Below the pieces are notes generated by a model. It saw only the letters and a list, made by a program, of their open reading frames with translations, ran no database searches and was not told the DNA's origin. Both the position numbers and the translations under genes were made by a program. Below, piece after piece: positions 1 through 5,025 of a stretch of 5,025 bases of DNA; position 1 is the first letter of the stretch; each line of letters starts with the position of its first letter. This stretch comes from Rhodospirillales bacterium (lineage in GTDB: Bacteria > Pseudomonadota > Alphaproteobacteria > Acetobacterales > Acetobacteraceae): NCBI GenBank assembly GCA_018971455.1, contig JAGXAV010000198.1, positions 1 to 5,025 on the forward strand, read 5' to 3'.

Positions 1-2250
<2,250 letters not shown>

Positions 2251-2254
2251 GCTG

Positions 2255-2258
2255 TCCT
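2255..2258 (-). promoter_or_regulatory. rpoB ribosome binding site (AGGA)
   Basis: AGGA ends 4 nt before the ATG at 2250, which is slightly close but usable. It favours this ATG over the in-frame ATGs at 2268 and 2274, which have only G-rich or U-rich sequence upstream of them. Confidence 0.5.
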
Positions 2259-2268
2259 GATACCCCAT

Positions 2269-2300
2269 ACCCATAACACGCCCGACCCATAACAAGCCCG
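2269..2300. repeat. 16-bp perfect-boundary tandem duplication in the rpoB leader
   Basis: Two adjacent 16-bp units, 2269-2284 and 2285-2300, match at 15 of 16 positions; on the minus strand the units read CGGGCKTGTTATGGGT, differing only at K. They lie 18 to 50 nt upstream of the rpoB start codon. Each unit contains an ATG (2290 and 2274). Only the one at 2274 is in frame with rpoB, because the period of 16 is not a multiple of three. It looks like a recent short duplication in the untranslated leader. No function is evident. Confidence 0.75.
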
Positions 2301-2323
2301 CCTGGTCCCGCCCGGTGCCGCTC

Positions 2324-2352
2324 GCCCGCCAAGCCGGGTCAGGCAGGCGGGC
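2324..2352 (-). other. inverted repeat in the rplL-rpoB gap
   Basis: The 7-base arms GCCCGCC (2346-2352 read on minus) and GGCGGGC (2324-2330 read on minus) can pair across a 15-nt loop. In such a GC-rich gap a 7-bp pairing could be chance. It lies downstream of the strong hairpin at 2381-2408 in the same transcript. Confidence 0.35.
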
Positions 2353-2380
2353 AGGTCATGCGGCCCCGAAAACGCCGACA

Positions 2381-2408
2381 CGGGCGGAAACCCGATGGTT
2401 TCCGCCCG
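2381..2408 (-). terminator. rplL-rpoB intergenic hairpin, probable transcription attenuator
   Basis: This is a perfect 12-bp stem (arms 2397-2408 and 2381-2392) closed by the tetraloop AUCG, starting 42 nt after the rplL stop codon. The RNA just beyond it is not a U-run (UGUCGGCGUUUU, with four U only after 8 other bases), so complete intrinsic termination is unlikely. In E. coli the same gap holds a partial terminator that lets only a minority of transcripts continue into rpoBC, and also an RNase III cleavage site. Position and structure here suggest a similar role, either as attenuator or as processing hairpin. That role is inferred from context. Confidence 0.6.
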
Positions 2409-2450
2409 GTCCAGTCTCAATGCGCGGCGATGGCCTGCCGCGACGCCTGC

Positions 2451-2834
2451 CTACTTGATTTCGACAGTGGCGCCCTGTTCTTCCAACGTCTTCTTGATCT
2501 TCGCGGCCTCGTCCTTGGTCGCGCCTTCCTTCACCGTCTTCGGAGCGCCCTCGACCAGGTCCTTGGCTTCCTTCAGCCCAAGGCCGGTGATCGTGCGGAT
2601 CTCCTTGATGACGTTGATCTTCTTGTCGCCGGCGGAGGCCAGGATCACGGTGAACTCGGTCTGCTCCTCAACGGCCGCGGCGGGGGCCGCGCCGCCACCG
2701 GCCGGTGCTGCGGCAACCGCCACCGGAGCGGCGGCGGAGACGCCCCACTTCTCTTCCAGCAGCTTGGACAGCTCGGCGGCTTCCAGCACGGTCAGGCTGG
2801 ACAGGTCGTCCACCAGTTTCGAAAGATCAGCCAT
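2451..2834 (-). CDS. rplL: 50S ribosomal protein L7/L12
   Basis: L7/L12 is the multicopy acidic stalk protein that recruits and activates the translational GTPases (EF-Tu, EF-G, IF2). It is 127 residues, the normal length. The N-terminal dimerisation and L10-binding domain spans about 1-31 ([20 protein letters not shown] onward, to EEKWGV). An Ala/Gly/Pro-rich flexible hinge covers about 34-56. The globular C-terminal domain covers about 57-127 and has the factor-binding stretch [20 protein letters not shown] (75-94). I chose ATG 2834, with AGGA 8 nt upstream and the usual family N-terminus; ATG 2840 would add only Met-Lys and places the Shine-Dalgarno too close. It follows rplJ after an 85-nt gap, consistent with coexpression as the L10-L12 stalk. 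Independent initiation from a strong ATG site would fit the need for several L12 copies per L10. Confidence 0.98.
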   Translation of the reverse strand: MADLSKLVDDLSSLTVLEAAELSKLLEEKWGVSAAAPVAVAAAPAGGGAAPAAAVEEQTEFTVILASAGDKKINVIKEIRTITGLGLKEAKDLVEGAPKTVKEGATKDEAAKIKKTLEEQGATVEIK

Positions 2835-2842
2835 TTTCATGT

Positions 2843-2848
2843 TCCTCT
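2843..2848 (-). promoter_or_regulatory. rplL ribosome binding site (AGAGGA)
   Basis: AGAGGA ends 8 nt before ATG 2834 and only 2 nt before ATG 2840. This spacing decides for 2834 as the main start and yields the standard MADL N-terminus. Confidence 0.7.
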
Positions 2849-2873
2849 AACTTAGACCCAGATCGGTTCCATG

Positions 2874-2895
2874 CAAGCCCGCCCACGCGGGCCTG
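2874..2895 (-). other. hairpin in the rplJ-rplL gap
   Basis: The transcript can form a 9-bp stem, CAGGCCCGC with GCGGGCUUG (one G-U wobble), closed by a GUGG tetraloop. It lies 24 nt after the rplJ stop and about 26 nt before the rplL Shine-Dalgarno. No U-run follows, so it is not a standard terminator. It may block translational coupling or protect or process the mRNA between the two genes. That role is inferred. Confidence 0.5.
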
Positions 2896-2919
2896 CCATT
2901 CGTGTGACGAGCGAAGTGT

Positions 2920-3438
2920 TTAGGCTGCCTCATCCTTCTTGGCGTAGGCCGCCAGAACCCGTGCGATCTGCCCGCCCGGCGCCTGCAGGATGCCCGCGAT
3001 GCGCGTCGCCGGGGTTTGCAGCATCCCCAGCAGCTTCGCCCGCAGCTCCTCAAGCGACGGCAGCTCGGACAGCGCCTTGACCCCAGCCGCATCCAGCGTC
3101 TGGGCGCCCAGGGCGCCACCAAGCACGACGAACTTCTCGTTGATCCTGGCGAACTCGACGGCCGCCTTGCTCACTGCCACCGGATCGCGCGACCACGCCA
3201 GCGCGGTCGGCCCCTTCAGCAGCGGCTTGATGCCGTCGAATCGGGTCCCATCCAAGGCGAGGGTGGCCAGCCGGTTCTTCGCGACCTTGAAGTTCGCCCC
3301 GGCCGCCCGCATCCGGCGCCGCAGATCGGTCACCTCGGCCACCGTCAGCCCGTTGGGACGGGTGACGACAACCATCGACGTCTCTGCAAACACCGCCGCG
3401 AGGGAGGTGACGAACTCCCGCTTCTCCGTACGGTCCAA
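2920..3438 (-). CDS. rplJ: 50S ribosomal protein L10
   Basis: L10 anchors the L7/L12 dimers to 23S rRNA at the base of the GTPase stalk; in model bacteria L10, alone or with L12, also represses its own mRNA. The product is 172 residues, normal for the family. The N-terminal rRNA-binding domain holds VAKNRLATLAL (52-62) and IKPLLKGPTALAW (70-82). VLGGALGAQTLDAAGVKAL (105-123) follows, then a C-terminal helical L12-binding tail (about 130-172) ending AYAKKDEAA. The start is a TTG at 3438: it gives the family N-terminus MDRTEKREF and has GGAG exactly 7 nt upstream. Another TTG at 3480 would add 14 Arg-rich residues unlike L10. The gene follows rplA after a 301-nt structured leader and precedes rplL. 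The start codon lies in the arm of a 12-bp stem, suggesting translational control. Confidence 0.97.
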   Translation of the reverse strand: MDRTEKREFVTSLAAVFAETSMVVVTRPNGLTVAEVTDLRRRMRAAGANFKVAKNRLATLALDGTRFDGIKPLLKGPTALAWSRDPVAVSKAAVEFARINEKFVVLGGALGAQTLDAAGVKALSELPSLEELRAKLLGMLQTPATRIAGILQAPGGQIARVLAAYAKKDEAA

Positions 3439-3478
3439 AACCCGTCTCCGTCGGTGGTCCCGTGCGTTTGGACCGCAC
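3428..3478 (-). promoter_or_regulatory. stem-loop enclosing the rplJ start site
   Basis: In the transcript GUGCGGUCCAAA (3478-3467) can pair with UUUGGACCGUAC (3439-3428). This gives 12 consecutive base pairs with one G-U wobble and a 27-nt loop. The 3' arm contains the UUG start codon and the next two codons of rplJ, and the loop contains the GGAG Shine-Dalgarno. Such a fold would limit initiation until it is opened. This is the expected place for L10 or L10-L12 autoregulation, but the geometry here is my reading and I do not recognise a described leader family. Confidence 0.6.
3446..3449 (-). promoter_or_regulatory. rplJ ribosome binding site (GGAG) deciding the TTG start
   Basis: GGAG sits 7 nt before the TTG at 3438, ideal spacing, and there is no ATG or GTG in frame nearby. 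It lies in the 27-nt loop of the 12-bp stem at 3428-3478. Confidence 0.75.
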
Positions 3479-3510
3479 AAGACCGGGTTGCCCTATGGGC
3501 TCGCCAGAAC

Positions 3511-3539
3511 GCGCCGGTGGCCTCAACCACCGCAGGCGC
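3511..3539 (-). other. bulged hairpin in the rplJ leader
   Basis: The stem pairs GCGC (3539-3536) with GCGC (3514-3511) and CGGUGG (3532-3527) with CCACCG (3520-3515). A CUG bulge (3535-3533) lies on the 5' side, and the loop is UUGAGG. The same 5' arm could instead pair with ACCACCG in the loop of the rplJ start-site stem, so two alternative folds are possible. Confidence 0.45.
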
Positions 3540-3586
3540 CCCGGCCAGCCCGGTTCGCCTGTCCACTCAACCGGAACCGCCATGGG

Positions 3587-3606
3587 TCGCGGGCCCTCGC
3601 GGGCCC
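3587..3606. repeat. 10-bp exact tandem repeat
   Basis: TCGCGGGCCC occurs twice back to back (3587-3596 and 3597-3606). Because GGGCCC is self-complementary, the duplication itself creates the GCGA-capped hairpin at 3590-3607. Confidence 0.6.
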
Positions 3607-3607
3607 G
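3590..3607 (-). other. GCGA-tetraloop hairpin in the rplJ leader
   Basis: CGGGCCC pairs with GGGCCCG (7 bp) around a GCGA loop of the stable GNRA class. It is the last of four such hairpins in this leader. Confidence 0.5.
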
Positions 3608-3655
3608 AAATCCGTGGCATTCCCCGTCTCCTGCGCGCGGGCCTCGGCCCTTTCG

Positions 3656-3669
3656 GTTCCTCGCGGAAC
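3656..3669 (-). other. GCGA-tetraloop hairpin in the rplJ leader
   Basis: GUUCC pairs with GGAAC (5 bp) around a GCGA loop. The GGAACCG segment (3660-3654) could alternatively pair over a long range with CGGUUCC (3579-3573), which would enclose the hairpin at 3590-3607. Confidence 0.4.
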
Positions 3670-3691
3670 ACGTGCAGTCTCGGACAGGTTC

Positions 3692-3707
3692 GGGGGCTCC
3701 CGCCCCC
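3692..3707 (-). other. GGGA-tetraloop hairpin in the rplJ leader
   Basis: GGGGGC pairs with GCCCCC (6 bp, all G-C) around GGGA, which also fits the GNRA rule. No U-run follows, so it is not a standard terminator of the rplKA transcript. A competing GGGCAGG/CCUGUCC pairing (3712-3706 with 3688-3682) is possible. Confidence 0.45.
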
Positions 3708-3711
3708 TGCC

Positions 3712-3733
3712 CGCCAGGCCTCGCGGCCCGGCG
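3712..3733 (-). other. GCGA-tetraloop hairpin just after rplA
   Basis: CGCCGGGCC pairs with GGCCUGGCG (9 bp, one G-U wobble) around a GCGA loop, beginning 6 nt after the rplA stop codon. There is no U-run, so I read it as a structural, stability or processing hairpin, not a terminator. Confidence 0.5.
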
Positions 3734-3739
3734 TATCCC

Positions 3740-4429
3740 TCAGCTCAGCGTCGCCACGTCAACGCGGACACCCGCGCCCATGGACGAGCTCAGCGCCACT
3801 TTCTGCACGTAGGTGCCCTTGGCACCGGTCGGCTTGGCCTTGACGATGGCATCGGCGAAGGCGCGCGCATTCTCGAGCAGCTTCTCCGCCGGGAAGCTGG
3901 CCCGCCCGATGCCGGCATGCACGATGCCCGCCTTCTCGGCGCGGAACTCCACCTGGCCGGCCTTGGCCGCGGTGATCGCGCCCTTGACGTCCATGGTGAC
4001 CGTCCCGAGGCGCGGATTGGGCATCAGCCCGCGCGGGCCGAGAATCTTCCCCAGCCGGCCAACCAGCGCCATCATGTCCGGCGTGGCGATGCAACGGTCG
4101 AAATTGATCTCGCCGGCCTGGATCTTCTCGGCCAGATCGTCAGCGCCGACCACGTCGGCCCCGGCGGCGAGCGCCTCCTCGGCCTTCGCGCCACGGGCGA
4201 ACACGCCGACGCGCAGCGTCTTGCCGGTGCCGTTGGGCAGCCCGACCAGGCCGCGCACCATCTGGTCGGCATGGCGCGGATCGATGCCGAGATTCATGGA
4301 AATCTCCACGGTCTCGTCGAACTTCGCGGTGGCATTGGCCTTGACCAGCGAAATCGCCTCCGCCAGCGGATAGGTCCGGTTCCGGTCGACGGCCTTGTAG
4401 GCGGCGGCCAGACGTTTGTTATGTGCCAT
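3740..4429 (-). CDS. rplA: 50S ribosomal protein L1
   Basis: L1 forms the mobile E-site stalk of the 50S subunit with 23S rRNA helices 76-78 and takes part in release of deacylated tRNA. In many bacteria it also represses the rplKA mRNA by binding an rRNA-like site. The product is 229 residues, a normal bacterial length. The N-terminal part of the RNA-binding domain starts MAHNKRL and includes [20 protein letters not shown] (36-55). The second, Rossmann-like domain lies about 67-160 and contains the L1 signature [18 protein letters not shown] (126-143). The chain returns to the first domain with [11 protein letters not shown] (214-224), the usual C-terminal RNA-contact loop. The ATG at 4429 is 5 nt after the rplK stop, and its GGAGG Shine-Dalgarno lies in the last codons of rplK, so translational coupling is likely. 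Confidence 0.98.
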   Translation of the reverse strand: MAHNKRLAAAYKAVDRNRTYPLAEAISLVKANATAKFDETVEISMNLGIDPRHADQMVRGLVGLPNGTGKTLRVGVFARGAKAEEALAAGADVVGADDLAEKIQAGEINFDRCIATPDMMALVGRLGKILGPRGLMPNPRLGTVTMDVKGAITAAKAGQVEFRAEKAGIVHAGIGRASFPAEKLLENARAFADAIVKAKPTGAKGTYVQKVALSSSMGAGVRVDVATLS

Positions 4430-4434
4430 AACGA

Positions 4435-4869
4435 TCAGCCCTCCACCACGCTGAGACCCATCGATCGGGCCGAGCCGGCGAGCATGCGCACCGCCGCGTC
4501 CACGTCGTTGGCGTTCATGTCCTTCATCTTGGTGGCGGCGATCTCGCGCAGCTGCGCCATCGTCACCTTGCCCACCGCGCCGCCCTTGCCCGGGGTCGTG
4601 GTGCCCTTGGCGATGCCGGCGGCCTTCTTGAGGAAATAGCTGTTCGGCGGCGTCTTGGTGATGAAGGTGAAGGTGCGGTCGCCGAACGCCGTGATCACCA
4701 CGGGCACCGGCATGCCGGGCTCCATCTGCGCGGTGACGGCGTTGAATTCCTTCACGAACTGCATGATGTTCAAGCCGCGCTGGCCGAGCGCCGGGCCGAC
4801 CGGCGGCGACGGGTTGGCCTTGCCGGCGGGAATTTGCAGCTTGACGTAGCCGACGATCTTCTTCGCCAT
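4435..4869 (-). CDS. rplK: 50S ribosomal protein L11
   Basis: L11 binds the GTPase-associated region of 23S rRNA (helices 43-44) at the base of the L7/L12 stalk. It is needed for factor-dependent GTP hydrolysis and for stringent-response activation by RelA on ribosomes. The product is 144 residues, the usual length. The N-terminal domain (about 1-70) has the proline-rich thiostrepton-site segment [15 protein letters not shown] (18-32) with Pro22 and Pro26 intact. The C-terminal rRNA-binding domain (about 75-140) includes [15 protein letters not shown] (71-85) and ends in the L11 signature [16 protein letters not shown] (129-144). The ATG at 4869 is supported by AAGGA 9 nt upstream and by the family start [16 protein letters not shown]. 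The frame remains open upstream to the window edge, but that stretch does not resemble L11. It is the first gene of the visible operon. Confidence 0.98.
   Translation of the reverse strand: MAKKIVGYVKLQIPAGKANPSPPVGPALGQRGLNIMQFVKEFNAVTAQMEPGMPVPVVITAFGDRTFTFITKTPPNSYFLKKAAGIAKGTTTPGKGGAVGKVTMAQLREIAATKMKDMNANDVDAAVRMLAGSARSMGLSVVEG
4440..4444 (-). promoter_or_regulatory. rplA ribosome binding site inside rplK
   Basis: GGAGG ends 10 nt before the rplA ATG and lies within the last Val-Glu-Gly codons of rplK. This placement supports translational coupling of the two genes. Confidence 0.7.
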
Positions 4870-4876
4870 GATCCCT

Positions 4877-4896
4877 GGTCCTTCGTCCAAGGGACC
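4877..4896 (-). promoter_or_regulatory. hairpin over the rplK ribosome binding site
   Basis: GGUCC-C-UU (4896-4889) pairs with AAGGACC (4883-4877), giving 7 bp with one bulged C and a 5-nt loop GGACG. The Shine-Dalgarno AAGGA (4883-4879) is wholly within the 3' arm. In model bacteria L1 represses this site through the rplK leader. I do not clearly recognise the L1-binding fold here, so a regulatory role is inferred from position only. Confidence 0.4.
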
Positions 4897-4911
4897 GCGG
4901 TGCATGCGACC

Positions 4912-4946
4912 CCGGACCCGGACTGCGAACAACAGCACAGGTCCGG
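4912..4946 (-). other. inverted repeat in the rplK leader
   Basis: CCGGACC (4946-4940) can pair with GGUCCGG (4918-4912), or CCGGAC (4946-4941) with the nearer GUCCGG (4923-4918) across a 17-nt loop. The two pairings exclude each other. They could be part of a leader fold bound by L1. No promoter element is evident in this stretch. Confidence 0.35.
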
Positions 4947-4970
4947 ACGTCTCCCGCGTTCCGGATGAGC

Positions 4971-4993
4971 GGCGGGGCTTACTCCAGCCCGCC
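4971..4993 (-). other. GC-rich hairpin upstream of rplK
   Basis: GGCGGGCU (4993-4986) pairs with AGCCCCGCC (4979-4971), 8 bp with one bulged C and a 6-nt loop GGAGUA. If transcription enters from upstream (nusG side), this could be a processing or weak termination hairpin. No U-run follows. It overlaps the promoter candidate at 4976-5004, so both readings may not hold. Confidence 0.35.
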
Positions 4994-5004
4994 CCCTGAG
5001 TCAA
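4976..5004 (-). promoter_or_regulatory. weak promoter candidate for the rplKA-rplJL-rpoB operon
   Basis: TTGACT (5004-4999) matches the -35 consensus at 5 of 6 positions. It is followed at exactly 17 nt by TAAGCC (4981-4976), which matches the -10 consensus only at the leading TA. In other bacteria a promoter lies between nusG and rplK. The poor -10 keeps confidence low. Confidence 0.25.
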
Positions 5005-5025
5005 AGTCCCCGCAGCGCCCACGCC

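Larger units (their letters stand above)
3439..3739 (-). promoter_or_regulatory. structured rplA-rplJ leader (301 nt, no gene)
   Basis: This gap separates rplA from rplJ and is much longer than the 5 nt between rplK and rplA. It is dense in inverted repeats: hairpins at 3712-3733, 3692-3707, 3656-3669, 3590-3607 and 3511-3539, a small 4-bp one at 3490-3500, and the start-site stem at 3428-3478. I see no convincing -35/-10 pair and no credible small gene. By analogy with other bacteria it probably hosts L10/L12 feedback control of rplJL, and possibly a processing site. Confidence 0.6.

Noticed and set aside
3439..3480. A 14-residue N-terminal extension of L10 from a TTG at 3480
   Set aside because: The extra residues are Arg-rich and absent from the family, while the TTG at 3438 has GGAG at 7 nt and gives the normal N-terminus.
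3050..3583. A minus-strand 177-codon frame starting at ATG 3583 in the rplJ leader
   Set aside because: Most of it overlaps rplJ in another frame, it has low-complexity Arg/Gly/Pro composition, and the ATG lacks a clear Shine-Dalgarno. A very short leader peptide cannot be excluded but is unsupported.
3692..3733. Intrinsic terminator at the end of rplA
   Set aside because: Both hairpins are strong, but neither is followed by a U-rich tract, and rplJL lies downstream in the same direction.
2990..4639. A 549-codon plus-strand open frame across rplJ, its leader, rplA and part of rplK
   Set aside because: It runs antisense through three conserved genes and their leader and shows no recognisable domain. 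Long antisense frames are expected at this GC content.
4870..5022. An in-frame N-terminal extension of L11 of about 51 residues
   Set aside because: L11 proteins begin at MAKKI, the extension looks like translated leader, and the Shine-Dalgarno AAGGA is placed for ATG 4869.

Overview
The window carries the front part of the classic bacterial ribosomal-protein/RNA-polymerase operon, entirely on the minus strand, so it is transcribed from high to low coordinates: rplK (L11), rplA (L1), rplJ (L10), rplL (L7/L12) and the first 750 codons of rpoB (RNA polymerase beta), which runs off the left edge. No plus-strand gene is supported. The long plus-strand open frames are antisense shadows produced by GC-rich codon usage. 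The high GC content and the style of the proteins (L10 beginning MDRTEKREF, L7/L12 beginning [20 protein letters not shown], RpoB beginning [19 protein letters not shown]) suggest an alphaproteobacterium, perhaps of the Rhodospirillales/Acetobacteraceae type. That placement is inference.

Layout in transcription order. Bases 5025-4870 are the rplK leader, with a weak promoter candidate, inverted repeats and a small hairpin over the rplK ribosome binding site; the end of nusG, the usual upstream neighbour, is not visible. rplK (4869-4435) is followed after 5 nt by rplA (4429-3740), whose Shine-Dalgarno lies inside the end of rplK. A 301-nt gap (3739-3439) follows, unusually rich in hairpins: four in a row are capped by GNRA-type tetraloops, and a final 12-bp stem holds the rplJ start codon in its arm and the Shine-Dalgarno in its loop. 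rplJ (3438-2920) starts with TTG. After a short gap with one hairpin comes rplL (2834-2451). A 200-nt gap (2450-2251) then holds a perfect 12-bp hairpin, resembling the rplL-rpoB attenuator known in E. coli, and a 16-bp tandem duplication just before rpoB (2250 to the left edge).

Functionally, L11 together with L10-(L7/L12)n builds the GTPase-associated stalk of the 50S subunit, L1 builds the opposite, E-site stalk, and rpoB supplies the rifampicin-binding subunit of RNA polymerase. In model bacteria L1 represses rplKA and L10 or L10-L12 represses rplJL by binding the mRNA leaders, and an attenuator lowers rpoBC expression relative to rplJL. The RNA structures here sit where such controls would act. 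I see no undescribed gene system; the items worth following up are these RNA structures.
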